Assembly: GCF_017377795.1 (NCBI RefSeq)
Contig: NZ_JAFRDR010000003.1
Span: 558,001-622,000, forward strand
Length of the DNA: 64,000 bases
Direction of reading: 5' to 3'
From: Williamsia soli
Lineage (GTDB): Bacteria; Actinomycetota; Actinomycetes; Mycobacteriales; Mycobacteriaceae
Under the pieces are notes generated by a model that worked only from the letters and a program-made list of their open reading frames with translations, ran no database searches and was not told the origin of the DNA. Shown here piece after piece: positions 44,065-52,154 of this stretch (position 1 is its first letter; each line of letters begins with the position of its first letter). The translations under genes and the position numbers were made by a program.

Positions 44065-44838
44065 CTACGCCGGCTTGTGCAGGTAGAGGATGACGCTCTT
44101 GCCGATCACCGGGTTGAGCACCTGCTCACCGACCCTGGTCAGCTTGGGCGCACTCATCATGTCCCACACCAGCAGCTTGTGGTACGCCTTGACCAGCGGG
44201 TTGTCGTTCTTCTCCACGCCCACAGCGCATTTGAGCCACCAATACGGCGAGTGCAGGGCGTGGGCATGATCGGTGCCGGTCACCTCGAGTCCGGCGCTGC
44301 GGAGCTTGTCGGCGAGCTCGGACGCCTTGTAGATGCGGACGTGGCCGCCTTCGTTGGCGTGATACTCGTCGGAGAAGGTCCAGCACACCTTTTCCGGCCA
44401 GTAGCGCGGCACGGTGACGGCGGCGACGCCGCCCGGGGCCAGGATGCGCGCCATCTCCGCGATGGCATCGGTGTCATCGGGGATGTGTTCCAGGATCTCC
44501 GACATCAGCACGACGTCGAACTCACCGTCGCCGTAGGGCAAGCGCAGCGCGTCGCCCACCTCCGCGCGTGCTTTCGCCGATGCCGGCACCTGACCTTCGG
44601 CGATCATGGCGTCGAACATCTCCGCGACGTCGGCCATGTCGCTCTCGGACATGTCGAAGGCGATCACGTCCGCACCACGACGGAACATCTCGAACGAGTG
44701 CCTACCCTGGCCTGCGCCGATGTCGATGACCTTGCTTCCTGCACTTACGCCGAGCCGGTCGAAATCAACGGTTAGCAACGCTGCCTCCTGGGGCGAGATC
44801 TTCTGACTGTCCGAATTTGGTCGTACCGGCGAACTCAT
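44065..44838 (-). CDS. class I SAM-dependent methyltransferase
   Basis: A 257-aa protein with SAM motif VIDIGAGQGRHSFEMFRRG near 37-55, acidic FDMSES, and MSEILEHIPDDTDAI near 110, a UbiE/COQ5-like methyltransferase. ATG 44838 makes the gene overlap the upstream glycosyltransferase by 74 bp, which is long; a start further downstream would remove only non-conserved N-terminal residues. Function probably is methylation of a glycolipid or its precursor in the same operon. Confidence 0.83.
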   Translation of the reverse strand: MSSPVRPNSDSQKISPQEAALLTVDFDRLGVSAGSKVIDIGAGQGRHSFEMFRRGADVIAFDMSESDMADVAEMFDAMIAEGQVPASAKARAEVGDALRLPYGDGEFDVVLMSEILEHIPDDTDAIAEMARILAPGGVAAVTVPRYWPEKVCWTFSDEYHANEGGHVRIYKASELADKLRSAGLEVTGTDHAHALHSPYWWLKCAVGVEKNDNPLVKAYHKLLVWDMMSAPKLTRVGEQVLNPVIGKSVILYLHKPA

Positions 44839-46066
44839 CGATCGCCTCTTGGTAGTTCTGTGCGGTCTTGGCTGCGACGGCTGCCCAGCTGTACCGGGCC
44901 TCGACCCGCTCGCGGCCGCCCGCCCCGAGCCGGTCACGCAGCTCCGCGTCGTCCAGCAGACGGCCGAGTGCCGTGGCCAGCGCACCCGAGTCCATGGGCG
45001 GCACCAGCAGCGCCGCCTCTTCCGCTTCGCCGACAACTTCAGGGATCGCCCCCGCCCGGGTCGCGACAAGCGGCGTACCGCAACTCATCGCTTCGACCGC
45101 GGGCAGCGAGAACCCTTCGTACAGCGACGGCACGCAGGCGACCTCGGCCGACGCCAGCAGATCCGCGAGTTCGTCGTCGTCGAGACCCGAGACGACCCGA
45201 ACCGAATCCCGGATCGAGAGTTCGTCGATTCGAGTGTCCGACGGGCCGCCGGCGACCAGCTTCGACACCAGCACGAGCTCGACCTGACGCTCGGCGCGCA
45301 GCTTGGCGACGGCCTCGAGAAGGTACGAGACGCCCTTGAGCGGTGCATCCGCACTGGCGACGCAGACGATCCGGCCCGGAATCCGCTCCGCAGATGGCCG
45401 GAACTGATCGGTGTTGACGCCCAGCGGGATGGTGGTCAGGCGACCCTCGGGGATGCCGAACGCCTTCCGGATGTCGACTTCGCTGCTCTTCGAGACGGTG
45501 AGCAACCGCGGGATCTTCCGGGCGACCTTTCCCTGCATGCGCAGGAAACTGTGCCAACGCCGCGCCGTGATCTTGTGCAGACCCTTCGCGGCCTTCACCG
45601 CGAGCTCGCGGTCACGGGTGATCGGGTGGTGGATCGTGGCGACCACCGGCAGGCCGTCGCGTTCGATCTGCAGCAACCCGTAACCGAGGCACTGGTTGTC
45701 GTGCACCACGTCGAAGTCGGCGGTGCGCTTTTTGAGAAGCTTCGCCGCACGGAGGCTGAAGGTCAGCGGCTCCGGAAAGCCCGCCGTCCACATCGTCAGC
45801 ACCTCCAGCGCGTCGATCCAGCTCTTGATCTCCCACGGCCACGGCGTCCGGAAGGGGTTCTCGTCGTTGTAGAGATCCAGGCTCGGAACCTTGGTGAGCG
45901 TGACGCCGGCAGCGACGGCCGTCTCGTCGAGATCGGGATACGGCTGACCGGAGAACACCTCGACCTGATGACCGAGTAGAGCCAACTCCCGCGACAGGTG
46001 ACGAACATAAACGCCCTGTCCACCGCAATGAGGCTTACTTCGGTACGACAGCAGAGCTATGCGCAT
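44765..46066 (-). CDS. family 4 glycosyltransferase (GT-B)
   Basis: A 433-aa GT4 enzyme: N-terminal LLSYRSKPHCGGQGVYVRHL with the donor-loop Gly-Gly, and C-terminal E-x7-E in YEGFSLPAVEAMSCGTPLVA. It transfers a sugar from a nucleotide donor with retention. Being in one operon with a methyltransferase and an alpha/alpha-barrel protein, a role in making a methylated glycolipid or polysaccharide is likely. It starts 107 bp before the fprB stop; that gap holds no other gene. Confidence 0.88.
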   Translation of the reverse strand: MRIALLSYRSKPHCGGQGVYVRHLSRELALLGHQVEVFSGQPYPDLDETAVAAGVTLTKVPSLDLYNDENPFRTPWPWEIKSWIDALEVLTMWTAGFPEPLTFSLRAAKLLKKRTADFDVVHDNQCLGYGLLQIERDGLPVVATIHHPITRDRELAVKAAKGLHKITARRWHSFLRMQGKVARKIPRLLTVSKSSEVDIRKAFGIPEGRLTTIPLGVNTDQFRPSAERIPGRIVCVASADAPLKGVSYLLEAVAKLRAERQVELVLVSKLVAGGPSDTRIDELSIRDSVRVVSGLDDDELADLLASAEVACVPSLYEGFSLPAVEAMSCGTPLVATRAGAIPEVVGEAEEAALLVPPMDSGALATALGRLLDDAELRDRLGAGGRERVEARYSWAAVAAKTAQNYQEAIDEFAGTTKFGQSEDLAPGGSVANR

Positions 46067-46173
46067 TGTGACCTTTCGTACGGGCCTTGGGTGGCCGTAA
46101 CCTTATCCGCCCAGCGATGTCCTCGCTGTCCGGCCGAACTCCCTCGCGTCTGCCCGCCGTCGCGGGTCAGCGG

Positions 46174-47892
46174 TCAGGCCCGCGCAGCGGCTTCCATCGC
46201 CTCGATGCTGACCAGTTTGACCCGCCGACGGCCCGCCTCTTTGCCCGCGGTTCGTTCGGCCAGGTCGATCTTCTTCCAACCATCGCCCGCGATGCGGCCG
46301 GCGCCGCGTTCGGCGATCAGGTCGGGTACCTGCTCACGCGGCTTGGCCGGTTCGGGGAGTTTGCCTTCGGTGAAGTCCGCGATCACGGCCAATGCCGTCT
46401 CTTGGCCGCACAACCTGTTCATCCCGATACCGCCGGTGGCGCCGCGCTTGATCCAGCCCGTCACGTAGACACCCTCGACCCGGTCCCCGTCTTTCGCATC
46501 CAGCACCCGGCCACCGTCGTTGGGAACCACACCCTGACCACCGTCGAACGGCAGGCCGTCCAGTGGCAGACCGGTGTAACCGATTGCCCGCATCACCAGA
46601 CCGGCAGGGAGATCGAATTCCTCGCCGGTGGGCCTGATCGCCACCCGGCCCGACGAGGGCCGCGGGGTGTCGCCAGGATTGTCGGCCGCTTCATCAGGCG
46701 CGTCGACGAACTCGTTGCGCACACAGCGGATCGTCTCGACTCCTTCTTCGGACCCTTTGATGGCCAGCGGGGAGACGAGATACCGGAACACCGCCCGCTT
46801 GTTGCCGTCGGTCGGGGTGCGCTCGGCGAACTCCTTCGCGATGCGGACCTTCGTCGCGATCGTCGAATCCAGGGTGCCCGAATCCTCCGCCTCCTGGTTT
46901 GCCGCATCGAGGACCAGCTCATCGGGATCGATGATGACATCGACCCCTGCGAGGTCGCCCATCGCCAGGAACTCGGAGTTGGTGTAGGCAGCCTGCGCGA
47001 TACCGCGGCGGCCGAGCAGCACCACCTCCTTGATGTTGCTCGATCGCAGCTTGTCGAGAGCATGGTCGGCGATGTCGGTCTTGCCCAGACGGTCGGGATC
47101 GTCGAGCAGGATGCGGGCGACGTCGAGCGCCACGTTGCCGTTGCCGACCACCACCGCACGCTCAGCGGACAGGTCGAAATCGCGATCCGCGTAGTCGGGA
47201 TGGCCGTTGTACCAGGCGACGAAGTCGGTGGCGGCAATCGATCCCGGCAGGTCCTCACCATCGATGCCGAGGTGTTTGTCGGACGACGCACCGTGGGCGT
47301 AGATGACCGCGCCGTAATGGTCCAGCAGCTCGTCGTGATTGATGTGCTTGCCGATCTCTACGTTCAGGAAGTACTCGAACGTCCGCTTGGCAGCGGTGGC
47401 AGCGAACGTCTTCTCCACGCCCTTGGTCGATGGATGATCGGGAGCCACACCCGCCCGTACGAGCCCGTACGGCGTCGGGAGCCGGTCGAACATGTCGACC
47501 CGGATCGCGGAGTGCTTCACCAACTCCTCGGCGGCATAGAAGGCCGCAGGACCGGCCCCCACGATCGCCACGTGCAGTTCCTTGCCTGCCGGCAGCGGCG
47601 GCTTCTTGCGCGGCGGCACCAAACCACCCGAGACGTCGTGGTCGGTGTAGTAATCCGCGTTGATCTGCAGGTAACGCTCCTGCCCCTCGTCGAGTGAATC
47701 GTCGGGGAAGATGGCCTCCACCGGACACTCGTCGATGCAGGCACCACAGTCGATGCAGGTGTCCGGATCGATGTACAACATCTCCGCGCTGATGAACTCC
47801 GGCTCATCCGGTGTCGGATGAATACAGTTCACCGGGCAGACACTGATGCAACTGGCATCGTTGCAGCAAGGCTGCGTGATCACGTGCGCCAT
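46174..47892 (-). CDS. fprB: ferredoxin--NADP reductase fused to a 7Fe ferredoxin (FprB-type)
   Basis: A 572-aa fusion, close to M. tuberculosis FprB (575 aa). Residues 1-60 are a 7Fe ferredoxin (Cys9, 10, 15, 19 and 23; Cys46, 49, 52 and 56). Residues 105-570 are an adrenodoxin-reductase-like flavoprotein: FAD motif VGAGPAAFYAAEEL, LPTPYGLVRAGVAPDH, NADPH motif GNGNVALDVARILL, and GWIKRGATGGIGMNR. It moves electrons from NADPH to ferredoxins, and so probably supplies the P450s at 4208-7574. Start ATG 47892; a KstR-like palindrome and a GTCCAGA element lie in the promoter. Confidence 0.95.
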   Translation of the reverse strand: MAHVITQPCCNDASCISVCPVNCIHPTPDEPEFISAEMLYIDPDTCIDCGACIDECPVEAIFPDDSLDEGQERYLQINADYYTDHDVSGGLVPPRKKPPLPAGKELHVAIVGAGPAAFYAAEELVKHSAIRVDMFDRLPTPYGLVRAGVAPDHPSTKGVEKTFAATAAKRTFEYFLNVEIGKHINHDELLDHYGAVIYAHGASSDKHLGIDGEDLPGSIAATDFVAWYNGHPDYADRDFDLSAERAVVVGNGNVALDVARILLDDPDRLGKTDIADHALDKLRSSNIKEVVLLGRRGIAQAAYTNSEFLAMGDLAGVDVIIDPDELVLDAANQEAEDSGTLDSTIATKVRIAKEFAERTPTDGNKRAVFRYLVSPLAIKGSEEGVETIRCVRNEFVDAPDEAADNPGDTPRPSSGRVAIRPTGEEFDLPAGLVMRAIGYTGLPLDGLPFDGGQGVVPNDGGRVLDAKDGDRVEGVYVTGWIKRGATGGIGMNRLCGQETALAVIADFTEGKLPEPAKPREQVPDLIAERGAGRIAGDGWKKIDLAERTAGKEAGRRRVKLVSIEAMEAAARA

Positions 47893-47926
47893 ACGGCCTC
47901 TACCTCGACTATCCTCGTCGTCCCGG

Positions 47927-47946
47927 AATTGGAACGTGTTCCAATT
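47927..47946 (-). promoter_or_regulatory. 20-bp KstR-like palindrome before fprB
   Basis: AATTGGAAC-GT-GTTCCAATT is symmetric over 9+9 bases; TGGAACGTGTTCCA (47930-47943) fits TnnAACnnGTTnnA exactly. It lies 35-54 bp upstream of the fprB start, in the 310-bp gap (47893-48202) between fprB and the acyl-ACP thioesterase gene, which holds no gene. Confidence 0.75.
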
Positions 47947-48000
47947 TTTACTCGATTTTTCCCCGACGGCCAAGGGCTGAGCCGTTCGGGGTTGTCACTT

Positions 48001-48019
48001 GTCCAGATTGGTGTCCAGA
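48001..48019. promoter_or_regulatory. 19-bp operator in the fprB/thioesterase divergent region
   Basis: GTCCAGATTGGTGTCCAGA: identical GTCCAGA half-sites at 48001-48007 and 48013-48019. It lies 109-127 bp upstream of fprB and about 184 bp upstream of the divergent thioesterase gene. The GACA core is lost (GATT), so this is a weaker match than the site at 8194. Confidence 0.6.
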
Positions 48020-48202
48020 TTAGGCCACCATGTGTAAGACGCCGCCAGACCCTCGATCAACCCCAACCGCAGAGACACTCTTCGACGTCAGTCCCACAAC
48101 GGTAGTGGCAGACCTCACTCTGCGCGAAGCCACCTATGCTGCCACCGGGTGTTGTAGGAGCGTCCGACCCCGATCCAGTACTCCGGATGAGAGGATCTGC
48201 TG

Positions 48203-49015
48203 ATGTCTGACAAGCCGACCACCGACGCTCTGACCCCGATCGATCTGCCCGAACGCCTCGAGCAGGCCCGCTTCTACGAGGCCAATTACCGCGTCCGCAC
48301 CGGCGACATCGACCAGGAGATGCGACTGCGTCTGGACGGACTGAGCCGTTACCTGCAAGACATCGCGAACGACAACATCGAAGCGACCGAGTTCCACACC
48401 AGCGATCCGTACTGGATCGTCCGCCGCACCGTCATCGATGTCATCAGGCCGATCTCCTGGCCCGGCGACGTGACGCTGCAACGCTGGTGCGGTGCACTCT
48501 CGACGCGGTGGACGAACATGCGCGTGCGGGTCACCTCGACCCACCAGACCAACCGGTTCAATCCGGAACCACGCGAGGACGGCCTCATCGAAACCGAGGC
48601 CTTCTGGATCAACGTCAACGACAAGGGCCTTCCGACCCGTCTGAGCGACAACGCGTTCGACCTCCTCAGCCAGAGCGCGCAGGAGCACCGGCTCAAATGG
48701 AAATCGATGAACACCGCCCCCGCACCCGAGACGACGGATTCCGATCGGAACCACGTCCTGCGCGCGACCGATTTCGATCCGTTCAAACACCTCAACAATG
48801 CCGCCTACTGGGCAGCGGTCGAGGATGAGCTGCTCGACCATCCCGATCTCGTCGAGGGGCCGCACCGCGCCGTCATCGAGTATCTGCGTGCCATCGCCCC
48901 CGAGTCGACGGTGACCATCAAGCGGGAACGGGTCAGCGATCAGCTACGCATGTGGCTGATAGTCGAAGACAAGGTCGCCGCGACGGTCACGATCACCAAG
49001 CGTCCCCCCGCCTGA
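48203..49015 (+). CDS. acyl-ACP thioesterase (FAT-type double hot-dog)
   Basis: A 270-aa protein of the FatA/FatB-type acyl-ACP thioesterase family: ARFYEANYRVRTGDID near 22, DPYWIVRRTVIDVIRPI near 68, and FDPFKHLNNAAYWAAVED near 195 in the second half. It releases fatty acid from acyl carrier protein, or from a CoA ester. Start ATG with AGAGGA 7 nt upstream. Single gene, with the tandem repeat array immediately downstream. Confidence 0.88.
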   Translation: MSDKPTTDALTPIDLPERLEQARFYEANYRVRTGDIDQEMRLRLDGLSRYLQDIANDNIEATEFHTSDPYWIVRRTVIDVIRPISWPGDVTLQRWCGALSTRWTNMRVRVTSTHQTNRFNPEPREDGLIETEAFWINVNDKGLPTRLSDNAFDLLSQSAQEHRLKWKSMNTAPAPETTDSDRNHVLRATDFDPFKHLNNAAYWAAVEDELLDHPDLVEGPHRAVIEYLRAIAPESTVTIKRERVSDQLRMWLIVEDKVAATVTITKRPPA

Positions 49016-49029
49016 CCAACTCGCCGACC

Positions 49030-49299
49030 GGGCCCTTCCAGTCGCCGAACGTGCCCTTTCGTGCGCCGAGCGTGCCCCTCCAGACATCGAGTGGGCCCGT
49101 GCCGGCGGGAAGGGCCCGCTCGACGGACATAAAGGCCCGGTCAACGGCAGTTTCGGCCCGCTCGACGGACATAAAGGCCCGGTCAACGGCAGTTCGGCCC
49201 GCTCGACGGCAGTTTCGGCCCGCTCGACGGCGGTATCGGCACGGTCGACGGTCGGATCGGCCCGCTCGACGGTCGGATCGGCCCGCTCGACGGAACCCC
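49030..49299. repeat. tandem array of about 13 units of about 21 bp
   Basis: Units follow GGCCCGCTCGACGGnnnnnnC, 20-22 bp each, from 49030 to 49299. Early units are diverged; a 40-bp block is duplicated exactly at 49113-49152 and 49155-49194. Because most units are 21 bp they read as heptapeptides in several frames, but 20- and 22-bp units break those frames. This occupies most of the 493-bp gap 49016-49508. Confidence 0.8.
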
Positions 49300-49337
49300 G
49301 CCTCAGGGCGGTGAGCAAGGCGAACTCGCACCGCCCG

Positions 49338-49445
49338 GCAGGCGGCCCGCGTCGTCTGGACAGACGAGGAGCGAGCGAAGCGATGCGAGGAGGAAGGAAG
49401 ACGACGCGATGGCGGCCGCCTGCCCCGCGAGCGTAGCGAGCAGAA
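49338..49445. repeat. dispersed palindromic element, copy 3
   Basis: Same element as at 118 and 246. The outer arms GCAGGCGGCC (49338-49347) and GGCCGCCTGC (49414-49423) pair perfectly, as do CGCGTCGTCT (49348-49357) and AGACGACGCG (49399-49408). The interior again holds GAGGAGCGAGCG. It lies downstream of the minus-strand lipoprotein gene ending at 49509. Confidence 0.75.
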
Positions 49446-49508
49446 AGCACAGCTGGCGAGCCGAACTCGATACTCCTCACAGCAACGGCGCGAGCAGTAA
49501 CTCAACCC

Positions 49509-50063
49509 CTACTGGCCGCCGCCCAGCAACAGTTCCATCAGCCTCGTGGGGGCCGCGCAGGGATCGCCGATCGGCGTTGCTGTCCGCGGCTCGACCCACC
49601 AGGTGTAGACGCCGCGATCGGGTGATCGCGCAGTCACACCACACGACGCCGGGCGGGCAGGATTGCGCTGGGTGAACGCCGTGACGCTGGCGACCTTGAT
49701 GTTCTCGGTGGTGTAGCCGAGTTCTTTGGCCGTGCTCTTCTCGACTTCGATGTCGCCCCACTCGAACCAGTTGAAGGTCACGTCGGTGATGGCCGGACCG
49801 TTGACCACCCACCGGCAGATCGCCCCGTAGAACCCCGGCTCGGCGATCGTCCCGCCGACGGTCTTCGCGATCACGGCGGGTTGCAACATCTCGCACTCGT
49901 ACAGGAGGCCGTCGTAGCGGTCGGTGTCGACGTTGCCGTCCGAGGATCCGTCGCCGCCGCCGATCGAGGTGGCGTCACCGTCGACCGCGCGAGTGCACCC
50001 ACCCAGCAGGGTGAGGACAGCGAGCATCGCGAGCACCGTGCCCGCAACTCTGCGGCGCATCAT
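49509..50063 (-). CDS. DUF3558 lipoprotein
   Basis: A 184-aa exported lipoprotein. Basic start MMRRRV, hydrophobic AGTVLAMLAVLTLL, lipobox LGGC (Cys about 23), an acidic Gly/Ser linker, then the DUF3558 domain: LYECEMLQP, YGAICRWVVNGPA and TRLMELLLGG. The family is common in mycobacterial envelopes and its function is unknown. ATG 50063 overlaps the upstream paralogue by 4 bp. Confidence 0.85.
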   Translation of the reverse strand: MMRRRVAGTVLAMLAVLTLLGGCTRAVDGDATSIGGGDGSSDGNVDTDRYDGLLYECEMLQPAVIAKTVGGTIAEPGFYGAICRWVVNGPAITDVTFNWFEWGDIEVEKSTAKELGYTTENIKVASVTAFTQRNPARPASCGVTARSPDRGVYTWWVEPRTATPIGDPCAAPTRLMELLLGGGQ

Positions 50064-50623
50064 TTCGCCTTCTCGATCGACTGCGTGGCAAGGGTCTTGG
50101 CGGTGGCGCAGATCTCTGCGACGGACGGTGTCGGTACACCTTCCACGGCGAGGCCGTACGACACCGACCATTCGAAGAAGTCGGCGCCGAAGGCGATGCC
50201 GATCTCGCAGATGCCCTCGCTCGACCCGATGAAGCCCGCATGGCCGTCGATGGTGACGTCTTCGACGTTGTCGCGGGAGAGCTGGATGGTGGCCCGCTCA
50301 CGCCCGATCGGGCTGCCGCGGTACCAGTTGAACGAGAGCTGCGGTCCCAGCTGTTCCTGCGCGGTAACCCACTCGCACACAGACGGATTGTTGACCGTAT
50401 TGGTGAGCCCGGGGATTTTGCTCACCCTGGCGACGTCCTCGACGGTGACTCCCCCGCATTCCCCGAAAAACGGGCCGTCGCCCGCTTTACCTGGAGCCGC
50501 CTCCGTGGTCGCGGCAGGCCCCGCATCATCGGAATCGTTGTCCGAGCATCCTGCAAGCGCCAGGACGACGGCGACCAGGACGGCCAGCGATCCGAGCCAT
50601 CTCTTACCCGCCGAGGTGTTCAC
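50060..50623 (-). CDS. DUF3558 lipoprotein, upstream paralogue
   Basis: A 187-aa lipoprotein. GTG start at 50623, hydrophobic LGSLAVLVAVVLALA, lipobox LAGC, then FFGECGGVTVEDVARV, SVCEWVTAQE, SEGICEIGIAFGADFFEWSVS and PSVAEICATAKTLA, the DUF3558 layout with paired cysteines. The two tandem, translationally coupled paralogues probably act together at the membrane. Longer in-frame starts would place a non-hydrophobic tail before the signal peptide. Confidence 0.85.
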   Translation of the reverse strand: MNTSAGKRWLGSLAVLVAVVLALAGCSDNDSDDAGPAATTEAAPGKAGDGPFFGECGGVTVEDVARVSKIPGLTNTVNNPSVCEWVTAQEQLGPQLSFNWYRGSPIGRERATIQLSRDNVEDVTIDGHAGFIGSSEGICEIGIAFGADFFEWSVSYGLAVEGVPTPSVAEICATAKTLATQSIEKAK

Positions 50624-50682
50624 ACGTTGCAGTGTAGAGAAGCCCGACTGGCACTTTCGGGTGCTTCCCGAAGTGCCAGGTC

Positions 50683-51051
50683 TCACCGCCCACGAAGCCG
50701 ATCGGTGTCCCGCCGCTCGCGTTTGGTGGGTCTGCCGGCTCCGCGGTCGCGGAGCGGCAGGGCGGCCAGCACTTCCTTTGGCGGTGGCGGCGGGCTGCGG
50801 TCGATGAGACATTCCGCGGCGACTGCAGGCCCCACTCTCTTGGCCACGACGCGGGCGACTTCGACGATGCGGTCACGGCCGCCTACCCGGAGGCGGATCT
50901 CGTCGCCGATGGCCACGTGCTGAGCGGGTTTGGCGGGTGTCCCGTTCACCTTCACGTGACCGCCGCGGCATGCAGACGCAGCGGCGGAACGGGTCTTCAG
51001 GAGCCGGACAGACCAGATCCAGCTGTCGACTCGTGCAGAGGGTTCAGCCAT
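50683..51051 (-). CDS. S4-domain RNA-binding protein, HslR-like
   Basis: A 122-aa protein whose first 65 residues form an S4 domain (RVDSWIWSVRLLKTRSAAASACRGG, VKVNGTPAKPA, VAIGDEI), as in ribosome-associated heat-shock protein HslR. It binds structured RNA and may rescue stalled ribosomes, a role known for Hsp15. The C terminus is basic and disordered. It ends 59 bp before the lipoprotein pair and starts 15 bp after the small membrane protein gene. Confidence 0.87.
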   Translation of the reverse strand: MAEPSARVDSWIWSVRLLKTRSAAASACRGGHVKVNGTPAKPAQHVAIGDEIRLRVGGRDRIVEVARVVAKRVGPAVAAECLIDRSPPPPPKEVLAALPLRDRGAGRPTKRERRDTDRLRGR

Positions 51052-51066
51052 GTACGCGCGAGGCCA

Positions 51067-51264
51067 CTAACGGCGCAGCAGAGTCCAGGCGGCACCGCCG
51101 CCGACGACCAGGCCGACGAGCAGCGCGAGCCAGAAGTTGGTGACGAGCCACAGGACACCGAATACGACAACAGCAGGCGCCAGTGCGAACGCAACCATTC
51201 CGGGATGCGCTGCGACCGTCTGTTTCACTGCATCGGTGCGGGCTCTGTTGATTTCTTTGGCCAT
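51067..51264 (-). CDS. small membrane protein, 65 aa
   Basis: Unrecognised. A polar, basic first third (MAKEINRARTDAVKQTVAAH) is followed by two adjacent hydrophobic segments, VAFALAPAVVVFGVLWLV and WLALLVGLVVGGGAAWTLL, ending in Arg-Arg. GAGGAA upstream of ATG 51264 supports this start. Co-transcribed with the S4 protein gene. Confidence 0.65.
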   Translation of the reverse strand: MAKEINRARTDAVKQTVAAHPGMVAFALAPAVVVFGVLWLVTNFWLALLVGLVVGGGAAWTLLRR

Positions 51265-51313
51265 GATTCCTCCTGGACCGGTGTGACCGGTTCGGGCCAC
51301 CACCGCCAGTCTA

Positions 51314-51382
51314 CGGAGACGAAGCCGGAGGCGGAGCTCGACCAGATCACCGGAGACGAAGCCGGAGGCGGAGCTCGACCAG
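51314..51382. repeat. 32-bp direct repeat, two copies with a third partial
   Basis: Copies at 51314-51345 and 51351-51382 are identical (starting CGGAGACGAAGCC and ending CTCGACCAG), with 37-bp period; a diverged partial third unit follows. The repeat lies between the DUF4873 gene and the small membrane protein, in the region upstream of the latter. Confidence 0.75.
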
Positions 51383-51383
51383 T

Positions 51384-52154
51384 CTACGGAGATGGAGCCG
51401 GGATGAGGATGTGGATGTCGTCCAACGGGTAGGGGGGCCTGCCCACGCCGGTGATGCGGACGGTTCCCCAGGGAGTGATGTCCGTCAGCCGCGCAGGCAC
51501 CGGGTCACCATCGGCGACGGCGACCTCGACCGCGGTCACGCGCTTGTCTTTGAGATCGCGCACCTGGTCCCCGAAAGCGATTCCGGCCCAGTGGAAGTGT
51601 CCGTCGAGCGGGTCGAAGTAGCCTTGGACCCGCATGCGCGTGGTGATCACCTCATCGTCGTGCTCGATCGCCACCGGGCCGTCGTAGACGTCGTCATCCC
51701 GTGTCGCCGCGCTGGTGTAGTCGAAGTCGCCTGCGTCGAATCGTTTGAGTTCGCGGGCCAGTTTGCGGATGCCGCCGGTGGCGCGGACGTACCCGAGCCA
51801 GGACCGTTCGATCGGGTGGCGCACCTGTACCCGACTCGCGCCGGCCAGTGCGAGTTCTTCGATGGCTGCCACGAGGTATCCCGCGACCGCCCGGGGCCAC
51901 GAGGTGGGCGCGCCGGCGTAGAAGAGGTTGGGGTGCCGGTGTGCGGCCACCCCCAGGTAGTTCTCGGACGGCGGCGGGTCCGACGTCACCAGTACGTGGA
52001 CGCCCGCCTCGTCCCAGCGGTCCAGAGTGGTGTCGAAGTGTCCGACGGATGTGACGTCCGCGACCTCGATATCCAGCGCCGACTTACGTAATCGGGCCCG
52101 AATGGCGTCGATCACCGGGCCGCCACCCACCACACCAACGCGTAGCGAACTCAT
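51384..52154 (-). CDS. DUF4873 domain protein with N-terminal Rossmann-like segment
   Basis: A 256-aa protein. The first 30 residues (SLRVGVVGGGPVIDAIRARL) look like a Rossmann nucleotide-binding start. The C-terminal half (YDGPVAIEHDDEVITTRMRVQGYFDPLDGHFHWAG) is typical of DUF4873, which is usually found appended to flavin monooxygenases or other oxidoreductases. ATG 52154 overlaps the AurF-like gene by 4 bp, so the two act together, possibly as a carrier/adapter and oxygenase. Confidence 0.75.
   Translation of the reverse strand: MSSLRVGVVGGGPVIDAIRARLRKSALDIEVADVTSVGHFDTTLDRWDEAGVHVLVTSDPPPSENYLGVAAHRHPNLFYAGAPTSWPRAVAGYLVAAIEELALAGASRVQVRHPIERSWLGYVRATGGIRKLARELKRFDAGDFDYTSAATRDDDVYDGPVAIEHDDEVITTRMRVQGYFDPLDGHFHWAGIAFGDQVRDLKDKRVTAVEVAVADGDPVPARLTDITPWGTVRITGVGRPPYPLDDIHILIPAPSP

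Noticed and set aside
46087-47697. 536-aa plus-strand frame antisense to fprB
   Set aside because: FprB is certain from both domains; the antisense frame shows no motif and no ribosome-binding site.
49030-49299. CRISPR-like array
   Set aside because: Units abut without unique spacers and have no hairpin direct repeat; no cas genes are seen. This is a plain tandem repeat.
48944-49480. Heptapeptide-repeat protein on the minus strand (VERADPT-type repeats)
   Set aside because: The frame spans the tandem array and the palindromic element, overlaps the thioesterase end, and unit lengths of 20 and 22 bp shift the frame. There is no ribosome-binding site.
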